Origin: Prevotella sp. tc2-28
GTDB taxonomy: Bacteria; Bacteroidota; Bacteroidia; Bacteroidales; Bacteroidaceae
NCBI RefSeq assembly: GCF_900107705.1
Contig: NZ_FNRE01000009.1
Location: 112,569-176,568, forward strand
DNA: 64,000 nucleotides
Direction: 5' to 3'
Shown here: positions 1 to 8,026 of the stretch, in pieces
How positions within the stretch are numbered: the stretch's first letter is position 1
Layout of the letters: each line of letters opens with the position of its first letter
Position numbers and translations under genes: made by a program
Notes under the pieces: model-generated
Databases searched by the model: none
Seen by the model: the letters and a program-made list of their open reading frames with translations, nothing else
What the model was told of the DNA's origin: nothing

Positions 1-525
1 TTCTGCAATTTCTCCCTGTTCCAGTCGCTGCCTGACTCATGGGCTATCGACCAGGTATTCCCCATCATGCCTATCCAGCGACTGACAGAGCGCCCCACTC
101 GTAATGCCACCATCCAGGACATCACGTGTGACTCAGATGGTAAGATAGCCAACTTTGCTACCAACCGCCATAACTCGCACTCACTGCCCGTCCACGCACT
201 AAAGAAGAATGAGAACTATTACCTGGGCGTATTCCTCGTTGGTGCCTATCAGGAAATCTTAGGCGACATGCACAACCTGTTTGGAGACACCACAGCCGTC
301 CATATCTCCGTGAAGGATGGCCACTATCACATCGACCAGATATTCGACGGTGAAACGGTGGAGGAAGTTTTGGAATACGTGCAATACAATCCCAAGAAAC
401 TGGTTCGACAGTTAGAGATATGGGTAGCCAAGAGTGTCAAGGCAGGCAAGATTACGCTCGAAGAAGGCAAGGAGTTCCTCTCCAACTACCGCTCAGGACT
501 GTATGGTTACACCTATTTGGAGTAA
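1..525 (+). CDS. speA: Biosynthetic arginine decarboxylase, C-terminal part (5' end outside window)
   Basis: The open frame enters from base 1 and ends with TAA at 523-525, so about 174 C-terminal residues are present. They match the end of the large PLP-dependent arginine decarboxylase, which makes agmatine for polyamine synthesis. Recognisable segments are PIQRLTERPTRNATIQDITC, where the cysteine of the D-x-T-C motif sits, the NYYLGVFLVGAYQEILGDMH stretch and the GLYGYTYLE terminus. The ATG at 67 is internal and is not the true start. It is followed after 6 nt by an unrelated DUF3857 gene and lies close to argB, so arginine-linked genes are clustered here. Identification is confident; the N-terminal domains cannot be assessed. 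Confidence 0.9.
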   Translation, partial: FCNFSLFQSLPDSWAIDQVFPIMPIQRLTERPTRNATIQDITCDSDGKIANFATNRHNSHSLPVHALKKNENYYLGVFLVGAYQEILGDMHNLFGDTTAVHISVKDGHYHIDQIFDGETVEEVLEYVQYNPKKLVRQLEIWVAKSVKAGKITLEEGKEFLSNYRSGLYGYTYLE

Positions 526-531
526 GCTTAA

Positions 532-2379
532 ATGAAAAAGGGTCTGTTGATTGGGCTTTTGATAACCATGATGCTGCCTATAAACGCACAAAAGGCAGTC
601 ATCGAGGAATCTGTGACAGATATTGTCTGCGACGGTCCCACCCATGCTATTACTCACTATAAAGAGGTCGTTACTATCCTCAACCCACAAGGAGGGGCTT
701 CTTTGGCAAATTTCGCCTGTTCTTGCAGTGACAAGGACAAGCTTACCAGTTTTAAAGGTCTGGTGACGGATGCCAATGGACGTGTTATCAGGAAACTAAA
801 AGAAAGTGAGTTGCAAAAGAACGAGATTTCCCCATATCTTGCCGTTGACGACTACACGATGTATCTTGATTATGCACCACCTGTTTATCCTGTTACCATT
901 ACCTACGAATGGACCATTGACAGTCGCGATGACCTGATAACATTTCCTCGCTTCTGCCCCCAGACAAGCTATGACGTCAGTGTCAAGAAAGCAAGCTATA
1001 GACTTAAAGTTCCGAAGAGCATGACCATTCTCCATGCACAGCAGAACATTCCGAGCGAGGTGAACATCGACAAAAGTGCGAAATACACCCAGCTCCTCAC
1101 TCTTGAAGTCAACGACTTGCCTATGCTGGAGAACGAGCCCTATTCGCGTCCGCTGAGGGAGAAGGTTCCTATGGCACGGTTTGCCCCTGCTGACTTCACG
1201 TACTATGGCACACAGGGAAGTCAACGCAGCTGGAAAGACCTTGGTCTATGGCAATACAGCCTCATCCAAGGACTTGATGTCCTGCCTGAAAATGTCCGTC
1301 AACAACTGCATCAACTGACAGACACCATGAAGACAGACCGTGAGAAGGTGGAGGCTCTTTACCGGCATCTTGGCAAGACCACTCGTTATGTGGCCATCCT
1401 TCTGGGTATTGGCGGAATGAAGCCGGCCACAGCCACCAGTGTCTATAAAAGCGGATTCGGCGACTGTAAAGGTCTGACGAACTATATGCGCGCTATGCTG
1501 AAAGAGGTGGGTATTGCCTCGAACTACATACTCATCAGCACCACCAATCGCAGGTTTATGAAAGACTACACCTGTGCTGGCCAGATGAACCACGCTATCC
1601 TACAGGTACCACTTCCCAACGATACGCTTTGGCTGGAATGTACCAATCCTCAGTTGCCCATGGGCTATGTGCATGAGGACATTGCCGGACATGATGCCAT
1701 TGAAATTACTGAACAGGGAGGCAGACTTGTTCGTCTGCCCTTATATGCAGACAGCACGAATCTGATGCGAAGCACCGTAAATATCCATCTCTCCCAAGAC
1801 GGAACTGCAGACTTAAAGGTGTCACAAGAGACCTTCAACAGACAATACGAAGATCGCATCCCTTTGACTAAGATGAATGAAAAGGATCGCCAAAAGATAC
1901 TTCCACGGATTGTCTATGCCCCATTGACTGAAATCAACCGCATTGACATCAGCGAGAATGGTGCCAGAATTTCAATGGACACGGAAATCAAAAGCCAGAA
2001 ATATGCTAACCAGACAGGACAACGGCTCTTTGTGCCCATCTGTCCACTACATCACGGCTACTCTGTACCCAACGACACGGCAGGACGTCAAGAGGATATC
2101 TGGCTGGAATTGGGCTATCAAGACGAGGACGATATCACACTCACCATTCCAGAGGGATACGCTATTGAAGCTTGCCCCAAGGACATTAACATCGAACAAC
2201 CCTTCGCCTCATTCTCATTCTCAATAAAGAAAAACGATAAGACTATTCATGTTAAGAATCACCTGTTAATGAAGTCGGGGACGTTTGACAAGTCACTCTT
2301 TCCACAACTCACAGAGTTCCTGCAATCAATCAGCAACATCTACAATCAAAAAATAATACTGAAAAAATTATCACTATGA
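532..2379 (+). CDS. DUF3857/transglutaminase-like exported protein
   Basis: 615 aa. An N-terminal signal peptide of about 20 residues (MKKGLLIGLLITMMLPINAQ) points to export to the periplasm or outer membrane. A DUF3857-type beta domain is followed by a transglutaminase-like core from about residue 260. The putative catalytic cysteine is Cys312 in FGDCKG and the histidine lies in MNHAI. The third position, normally Asp in a LDxT-type motif, appears as LECT. The C-terminal part is a beta-rich DUF-like domain. The stop overlaps the next gene (ATGA), so the pair is translationally coupled. Members of this family are common in Bacteroidetes and their substrate is generally unknown. Confidence 0.8.
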   Translation: MKKGLLIGLLITMMLPINAQKAVIEESVTDIVCDGPTHAITHYKEVVTILNPQGGASLANFACSCSDKDKLTSFKGLVTDANGRVIRKLKESELQKNEISPYLAVDDYTMYLDYAPPVYPVTITYEWTIDSRDDLITFPRFCPQTSYDVSVKKASYRLKVPKSMTILHAQQNIPSEVNIDKSAKYTQLLTLEVNDLPMLENEPYSRPLREKVPMARFAPADFTYYGTQGSQRSWKDLGLWQYSLIQGLDVLPENVRQQLHQLTDTMKTDREKVEALYRHLGKTTRYVAILLGIGGMKPATATSVYKSGFGDCKGLTNYMRAMLKEVGIASNYILISTTNRRFMKDYTCAGQMNHAILQVPLPNDTLWLECTNPQLPMGYVHEDIAGHDAIEITEQGGRLVRLPLYADSTNLMRSTVNIHLSQDGTADLKVSQETFNRQYEDRIPLTKMNEKDRQKILPRIVYAPLTEINRIDISENGARISMDTEIKSQKYANQTGQRLFVPICPLHHGYSVPNDTAGRQEDIWLELGYQDEDDITLTIPEGYAIEACPKDINIEQPFASFSFSIKKNDKTIHVKNHLLMKSGTFDKSLFPQLTEFLQSISNIYNQKIILKKLSL

Positions 2380-4361
2380 GAAAACTATTATTCCTTTTGG
2401 CATGCCTGACACTGGGCTGGACAACTATTGAAGCACAGAACCTGAAGTTCGGCAAACCAACTGACGAAGAGATGCAAATGATCGTCTATGAACAAGACCC
2501 GGAAGCATCTGCCGTTGTACTTTGCCACCTAACTAATGTAAATTACACGATGGACTCATTCAACTTCCTCGTTGACTATGAGGTTAAAACACGTATCAAA
2601 ATCCTGAAAGAAGAGGGTAAGGAGTATGCTAATATCAGCATTCCTTATATATCCAACCTGAATGAGAATTATTCCCAAGAAGAATTCACATCTTTCAAAG
2701 CCACAGCCTATAATCTGGAGAACGGCAAAGTGAAGAAGACAAAAATCGGAATAGATCAAATTTACTCTGAGCGTATTGACAAAGACTATATGCTGGCCAA
2801 AATTGCCATTCCACAGGTAAAGGTAGGCACTGTCGTTGAATATGAGTACAAACTACACAGCAATGTTTTCTACCACATTCACGACTGGTATGCCAGTGCA
2901 GAGATTCCCGTTGCTTTTGCCAACTATCGGCTTGAGATTCCTTCCATCTTTATCTATAACGTGGAATACTCAGGACTACAGAAATTACAGAGCACCGTTA
3001 CTGCAGGTTCGCTAGCCTATAAAAGCAATAGTGGCAACATGACGAAACAAAGCAAGTGTCTTACCAATATTTACAATTGTACTGGACGGAACCTAAAGGG
3101 TCTTAAGAAAGACGATTATGTTTGGAATGTCCACGACTATTTTACCAAGATAACAGCTGAGTTGCAACGGATCAATCAGTTTGATGGAAGCTATCGTGAC
3201 ATGAAGAGAAAATGGGAACAGATAGACGACATTCTATTTGACCATCCTGATTTTGGTCATAAGTTGTATAAACACAGCAAATATCGTGATGAACTGGCCA
3301 CAAGCGGAATCAGTGAGATAACCGATTTAAAGGAAAAAGTGGCAGCTACTTTCAAGTTCTTGCAACAACGACTGGCCTGGGACGGTGAATATGAACTGCT
3401 GACAAAATCATTCTCTGAGATTGCCAAGAAAAGAAATGGGACGAATGCAGATCTTAACATGATGCTCATTAACATGTTGGGCGATGTTGGCGTCAAAGCC
3501 TATCCTGTCGTCATGAGCACGCGCAAGCACGGACGAATTCCAAAGACCTACCCCACTTTGAATAAGCTGAGCACCTTTATTGTAGGCATTCCTTATGGCA
3601 GTTCATGGCTTTACATCGATGCCTCATCGGTAAATGGCTATATTAATGTATTGCCCGCCAATCTTTATACGGATAGGGCACGAATCATCCAAAAAGGGAA
3701 AGAAGGACAATGGGTTGACCTGCAAAAGATGGGAGAGGCTCGTACCATGATGACTGTCAAGGCCACGCTATCCGCTGACGGAGAAATGAAAGGTGAGATT
3801 CAGACGCTTTATTCCGGCAATGCAGCTGCCAATGAAAGAGATATCTTCCATTCGGTCACCGATAGTTCTGCTTTCATTGCTCGCAAATCTTCTGATAACG
3901 GCATTAAGATTAGCCAGTGTAACATAGAGGGATTACGTGACTTTGCACCTAATGTCACAGAGACTATTCAATTTACCAAACAAGGTGAAACGTCTGGTGA
4001 CCACATATATTTAAATCCTTATATCTCATTTCCCATTACCAACAATCCGTTCACTGAAAAAGAGCGCTTGCTGCCTATAGAATTCCCCTACAAACAGGCA
4101 TTCAATACGTCTCTGCAACTGACATTACCCGAGGGATGGAAACTAGAGGAAATGCCACAGAACATCAGAGTATTCTCAAAAGACAAGAGTATAACTGGAC
4201 ACATCCTCTATGAGTCCGCTGACGAACGCATGGTTACCATTACCTGTCAGTTCCGACTTACCAAAGTCAACTACGAGAATAACGAGTACGACATGATTAA
4301 ACAACTTTTCGAACTCTTTGCTAACCGTAGTAAAGACATGTTGGTCATCAAGAAAAAGTAA
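2376..4361 (+). CDS. DUF3857 protein with transglutaminase-like fold, catalytic Cys missing
   Basis: 661 aa, signal peptide MRKLLFLLACLTLGWTTIEA. The domain order matches the preceding gene: DUF3857, transglutaminase-like region, C-terminal beta domain. In the segment aligned with the neighbour's FGDCKG motif this protein reads GTNADLN, with Ala358 where Cys is expected, and there is no NHA histidine motif (LSTFIVG instead). It is therefore probably a non-catalytic paralogue acting as a partner of the upstream protein. The start overlaps the upstream stop by 4 nt. Assignment to the family is confident; the pseudoenzyme reading is inference from the motif comparison. Confidence 0.75.
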   Translation: MRKLLFLLACLTLGWTTIEAQNLKFGKPTDEEMQMIVYEQDPEASAVVLCHLTNVNYTMDSFNFLVDYEVKTRIKILKEEGKEYANISIPYISNLNENYSQEEFTSFKATAYNLENGKVKKTKIGIDQIYSERIDKDYMLAKIAIPQVKVGTVVEYEYKLHSNVFYHIHDWYASAEIPVAFANYRLEIPSIFIYNVEYSGLQKLQSTVTAGSLAYKSNSGNMTKQSKCLTNIYNCTGRNLKGLKKDDYVWNVHDYFTKITAELQRINQFDGSYRDMKRKWEQIDDILFDHPDFGHKLYKHSKYRDELATSGISEITDLKEKVAATFKFLQQRLAWDGEYELLTKSFSEIAKKRNGTNADLNMMLINMLGDVGVKAYPVVMSTRKHGRIPKTYPTLNKLSTFIVGIPYGSSWLYIDASSVNGYINVLPANLYTDRARIIQKGKEGQWVDLQKMGEARTMMTVKATLSADGEMKGEIQTLYSGNAAANERDIFHSVTDSSAFIARKSSDNGIKISQCNIEGLRDFAPNVTETIQFTKQGETSGDHIYLNPYISFPITNNPFTEKERLLPIEFPYKQAFNTSLQLTLPEGWKLEEMPQNIRVFSKDKSITGHILYESADERMVTITCQFRLTKVNYENNEYDMIKQLFELFANRSKDMLVIKKK

Positions 4362-4375
4362 ACGATTATAATACG

Positions 4376-5152
4376 ATGAAAGAGAAACTGACAATAGTAA
4401 AAGTGGGAGGTGCTGTAGTCGAGGACGAACTGCAGCTCTCTCAGTTGTTACGTGACTTCTCGGCCATCGAAGGTCGGAAGGTTCTAGTACATGGTGGCGG
4501 AAGGAAGGCCACAAAGATGGCAGAGCGCTTGGGCATCGAAACCAAAATGGTAGAAGGCAGACGCATTACCGATGCCGACATGCTGGAAGTCGTGACGATG
4601 GTCTATGGCGGACTGGTGAACAAAAATCTCGTAGCCCGTCTGCAAGCCAACGGTGTGAATGCTTTGGGACTAACAGGCGCTGATGCCAATGTCATCCGTA
4701 GCCATAAACGTCCTTTGAAAAATGGTGTGGACTACGGCTTTGTAGGTGATGTTGACCAAGCCGACGGCAACATGCTGAGCCGACTGATAGAAGCAGGCAT
4801 CACCCCCGTGATGGCTCCCTTGACGCATGATGGCGAAGGACACATACTCAATACCAACGCAGATACCATCGCTTCAGAGACGGCCAAAGCACTGGCTGCC
4901 CACTACGACGTGACACTCGTCTTCTCGTTTGAGAAGAAAGGCGTACTCAGCAATCCTGATGACGACGACAGTGTGATAGCCACCATCAACCATGTTGACT
5001 TTGAACGCTACAAGGCCGACGGCACCATCAGCGGCGGTATGCTGCCTAAGATAGAGAACGCTTTGCATGCCGTTGATGCCGGTGTTTCGAAAGTCATCAT
5101 CACACTGGCTACAGCCATTGATGGACTGCACGGCACCATCATCAAGAAATAA
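4376..5152 (+). CDS. argB: Acetylglutamate (or succinylglutamate) kinase
   Basis: 258 aa, the normal length for ArgB of the amino-acid kinase family. Visible motifs are the N-terminal VKVGGAVV nucleotide loop, LVHGGGRKAT, GLTGADANVI and the NTNADTIAS segment. It phosphorylates the gamma-carboxyl of N-acylglutamate in arginine biosynthesis. Some Bacteroidetes, for example B. fragilis, use succinylated rather than acetylated intermediates, so the acyl group cannot be fixed from sequence alone. It begins 14 nt after the DUF3857 gene and is followed 7 nt downstream by a sigma factor, so it probably belongs to the same transcription unit. Confidence 0.88.
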   Translation: MKEKLTIVKVGGAVVEDELQLSQLLRDFSAIEGRKVLVHGGGRKATKMAERLGIETKMVEGRRITDADMLEVVTMVYGGLVNKNLVARLQANGVNALGLTGADANVIRSHKRPLKNGVDYGFVGDVDQADGNMLSRLIEAGITPVMAPLTHDGEGHILNTNADTIASETAKALAAHYDVTLVFSFEKKGVLSNPDDDDSVIATINHVDFERYKADGTISGGMLPKIENALHAVDAGVSKVIITLATAIDGLHGTIIKK

Positions 5153-5159
5153 GACGAGA

Positions 5160-5660
5160 ATGACCAAAAGTTTCCAAACCCACGTATTGCCCTTGAAGAA
5201 CGAACTGTTCAGACTGGCACTCCGCATCACTCAAAACCATGCGGAGGCAGAAGACGTGGTACAGGAAACCATGATGAAAGTATGGAACCGACGCGAGGAG
5301 TGGGAAAAAATCGAATCGATGGAGGCATTCTGCCTAACCATCTGCCGTAACTTGGCACTCGATAAACTACGCCGTATGGACAATCAAGCGTTGACACTCG
5401 ATATCAGCATAGATCCTACTGATTCCAGTCACTATTCCAACCCAGAAGAACAAGCCGTCATGAACGACCGCATCCAACTGGTGCGTAAACTTATAAACCA
5501 GCTACCTGAAAAGCAGCGCAGTTGCATGCAGTTGCGCGACATCGAAGGCAAGAGCTATCGCGACATCGCCACCATTCTCGACATTACTGAACAGCAGGTA
5601 AAAGTCAATATTTTCAGGGCTCGCCAAACCATCAAAGAAAAAATTTCATCTATTCTGTAA
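5160..5660 (+). CDS. ECF-type RNA polymerase sigma factor
   Basis: 166 aa from the ATG at 5160; a longer frame begins at 5067 but would lie inside argB. Region 2 includes AEAEDVVQETMMKVWNRR and the promoter-melting AFCLTICRNLALDKLRR. Region 4 carries the helix-turn-helix around QLPEKQRSCMQLRDIEGKSY and TEQQVKVNIFRARQTIK. The arrangement is that of a two-domain sigma-70 family ECF factor. The following gene encodes a single-pass protein likely to act with it. The regulon is unknown. Confidence 0.85.
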   Translation: MTKSFQTHVLPLKNELFRLALRITQNHAEAEDVVQETMMKVWNRREEWEKIESMEAFCLTICRNLALDKLRRMDNQALTLDISIDPTDSSHYSNPEEQAVMNDRIQLVRKLINQLPEKQRSCMQLRDIEGKSYRDIATILDITEQQVKVNIFRARQTIKEKISSIL

Positions 5661-5709
5661 CTTTTTGTTTTAACAAACGTCATTGAATATAGAGAACCCA
5701 ATAAAAGAT

Positions 5710-6198
5710 ATGGATTACAAGTACATCGAGCAGCTCATGGAGCGTTATTTCAACGCAGAAACCTCTTTGGAAGAGGAAAGCATACTGCGTACCTTCTTCT
5801 GTCAGGAGAATATCCCGGCAGAGATGCAGCAGTGGCGTGCGCTCTTCACGGCTGATGCCAACGAGCAACTCGGTGACGACTTCGATGCCCGTATCTTAGC
5901 AATGATTGAAAACGAGCAGACAGCTAACAAGGAAACTAAGGTTGTCAAGGCCCAGGAGGTCAAGCTCACCCAACGGATGATGCCCCTCTTCAAGGCCGCT
6001 GCTGTCATTGCGATTATCCTCACGCTCGGTGGAGCCTTGCAGGCTCCGTGGGACAAGAGCTGGAATGCACCTGTCAACGACTATACCAGCTTCCAGATAG
6101 ACACTGTCGATGTGGGCAGTCCCATACAAGCCGAGAACATCATCGACAAGGCAGTGGACAGCACACAAGTGCTGATTCCCAACCAATCGAAAGACTGA
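5710..6198 (+). CDS. Probable anti-sigma or sigma-associated single-pass membrane protein
   Basis: 162 aa from ATG 5710 (MDYKYIEQLMERYF); an upstream in-frame TTG at 5683 is less likely. The N-terminal 80 residues are acidic and helical with a FNAETSLEEE-type motif common in Bacteroidetes proteins co-transcribed with ECF sigma factors. One hydrophobic segment (AAAVIAIILTLGGAL) is followed by about 50 residues presumably outside the membrane. It starts 49 nt after the sigma gene and ends at a strong terminator. The role as anti-sigma factor is inferred from context; no zinc-binding HxxxCxxC motif is visible. Confidence 0.6.
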   Translation: MDYKYIEQLMERYFNAETSLEEESILRTFFCQENIPAEMQQWRALFTADANEQLGDDFDARILAMIENEQTANKETKVVKAQEVKLTQRMMPLFKAAAVIAIILTLGGALQAPWDKSWNAPVNDYTSFQIDTVDVGSPIQAENIIDKAVDSTQVLIPNQSKD

Positions 6199-6302
6199 CG
6201 AATTTTTCTATGCTTTCTCTATATTTTAATCATGTTTAGTTAAAACACCAAGCGAAACTGTGAAGTTTCAATCTCTCAAATTTTTCATAACATACTAACG
6301 GT

Positions 6303-6342
6303 GAATGGGCTGCCTGTCTGACGTGTCAGAGGCAGCCCATTC
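6303..6342. terminator. Bidirectional terminator between convergent genes
   Basis: A 13-bp perfect stem GAATGGGCTGCCT/AGGCAGCCCATTC (6303-6315 with 6330-6342), followed on the + strand by a T-rich stretch with TTTTTT. It separates the rightward sigma operon from the leftward CPBP-ribF-ATPase operon. Confidence 0.85.
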
Positions 6343-6365
6343 GATTTCTCTTTTTTCGTGAAACA

Positions 6366-7172
6366 TCACCGCTCAACCCGACGCATCCACAGATGCAATT
6401 GGTAAAGAGAGGGCAGCAGGATAAGCAGTGAGAAAGCCACAGCCAGATAGACATGCATCTCAGAACCCTTGAACACATCTATAAGCTTGATGTCCGGGTT
6501 GGGATAGAAAGCACTGAATACAAAGGCTGCACTATTGTTTGCCCAATGATAAGCCACACCCGGCAGGATAGAACCCGTACGCCAGTACATCCAACCCAGC
6601 AGTAAGCCGATGATGAAAGCATGGGGCATCTGTACAGGATTAAAATGAATGAGGGCAAAGAACAAAGCCGACAGGGCTATGGCAGTCCATGGGCGCAAGT
6701 GCTTGTTCACCCGCTCAGCCTCCTCATAGGGTTCACTACTCCATCCGAGCAACATGCGTAATACACCACCACGCATGACCATCTCCTCACTCAAAGGAGC
6801 AAGCAGCCCAATAGCAACATAGCCCCAAGGTGAACTCAGGATAGACTGGAACTCCTGCTCCATCAGGTTGGGCATCTCAGGGATTTGTTCCTGTATCCAT
6901 GCCGACGGAATGAGGGCACCTAAGGCTGCAATGACACTCCATGTCAGCACCGTCCAAGGCTGCGTACGCAACCAGTTGGGCGACACGAGAGTGTAACGCA
7001 GGGCTAGGAACACGACGATAGAAAGTACCGCACTAACGGTTGCCATAGTAATAAGCAACCCTGCAGTCTGGTCGCTATTGCCTGTCACCAGGCGCCAGAT
7101 AAGAGGAACGGTAGCGCCTCCGATAATCTGAATACCCATGAATATGAGTAAGTAACTGATTGCCTTCTTCAT
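6366..7172 (-). CDS. CPBP family intramembrane metalloprotease
   Basis: 268 aa with seven to eight hydrophobic segments. The family motifs are present: EEMVMRG (the EExxxR box, near residue 128) and a downstream histidine in ALIHFNP, followed by IIGLLLGWMYWRTGS with the N-terminal part of motif 3. These are the metal-binding residues of CAAX-protease/bacteriocin-processing-like (Abi/CPBP) proteins. Its start codon overlaps the ribF stop, so it is the last gene of a three-gene leftward operon. Its substrate is unknown. Confidence 0.82.
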   Translation of the reverse strand: MKKAISYLLIFMGIQIIGGATVPLIWRLVTGNSDQTAGLLITMATVSAVLSIVVFLALRYTLVSPNWLRTQPWTVLTWSVIAALGALIPSAWIQEQIPEMPNLMEQEFQSILSSPWGYVAIGLLAPLSEEMVMRGGVLRMLLGWSSEPYEEAERVNKHLRPWTAIALSALFFALIHFNPVQMPHAFIIGLLLGWMYWRTGSILPGVAYHWANNSAAFVFSAFYPNPDIKLIDVFKGSEMHVYLAVAFSLLILLPSLYQLHLWMRRVER

Positions 7173-8026
7173 GATTGTTTCTTTGCTAATATCATATCTT
7201 TTTTCAATTGTGCCACCAGTGCTTCGGCACTCTCGAAGCGACGCTCACCCCGCAAACGCGATGAGAATATCAGGCGGAGCTGTTCACCATAGAGGTCCCC
7301 TTCATAATCGAACACATGCACTTCCAATGTCTGAGGATGTTGCCCGAAAGTGGGACGTGTTCCAATATTCATCATGCCCTTATGTGGATGGAAGGACGAC
7401 GGAAGCTGTACTTTGACGGCATAGACACCTGCCTTGGGAATGAGCTGTAAGGGCTCATCAGGCGTGATATTGGCTGTCGGATAACCAAGCTGCGTACCGA
7501 TATGTTCACCATGACCGACATGACCAATCAACTGATAAGGACGCCCCAAGAGTTCAGCAGCCTCAGCAACATGGCCTTCAGCCAACAGTTTGCGGACAAG
7601 CGACGAGCTGACCTCACCCTCGGCAGGCAGTTGTAAGACCTCAATGCCCATGTCACGACCATAGCGCACATAGTCTTCGAAACCGTCCTCACGGTTCCGA
7701 CCAAAACGGTTGTCATATCCCGTCAGCAGCACCTTGACACCCAGTTGTTGCAACAACACCTGTCGCATAAAGTCATAAGCAGTCATCTGCCTTAGTGCGT
7801 CCGTAAACGACAACACCTCCACACGATTGATGCCTGTACCCTTGATGAGTGCCAGTTTCTCGTCCAATGATGTAAGCACCTGCTCACGGCGCAGCGAATG
7901 GTCAAAAGTAATAGCTAACGAATGCAACCCTCGCTCACGAGCCGCCTGAACGACCTGGTGTAACACAAACTGGTGACCACGGTGTACACCGTCAAACATG
8001 CCTATCGTTGCTACATAACCTTCCAT
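7169..8026 (-). CDS. ribF: Bifunctional riboflavin kinase/FMN adenylyltransferase
   Basis: 285 aa. The N-terminal FMN adenylyltransferase half shows TIGMFDGVHRGHQ (nucleotidyltransferase HxGH-like) and DNRFGRNREDG. The C-terminal riboflavin kinase half has LGYPTANI and MNIGTRPTFG. It makes FMN and FAD from riboflavin in the cytoplasm. The protein is slightly short for the family (about 300-315 aa) and lacks a long N-terminal leader. Its start overlaps the end of the ATPase gene by 16 nt and its stop overlaps the CPBP start, which indicates translational coupling. Confidence 0.9.
   Translation of the reverse strand: MEGYVATIGMFDGVHRGHQFVLHQVVQAARERGLHSLAITFDHSLRREQVLTSLDEKLALIKGTGINRVEVLSFTDALRQMTAYDFMRQVLLQQLGVKVLLTGYDNRFGRNREDGFEDYVRYGRDMGIEVLQLPAEGEVSSSLVRKLLAEGHVAEAAELLGRPYQLIGHVGHGEHIGTQLGYPTANITPDEPLQLIPKAGVYAVKVQLPSSFHPHKGMMNIGTRPTFGQHPQTLEVHVFDYEGDLYGEQLRLIFSSRLRGERRFESAEALVAQLKKDMILAKKQS

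Noticed and set aside
5683..5709. TTG start for the sigma-associated protein
   Set aside because: The ATG at 5710 begins the typical acidic helix and needs no rare start codon.
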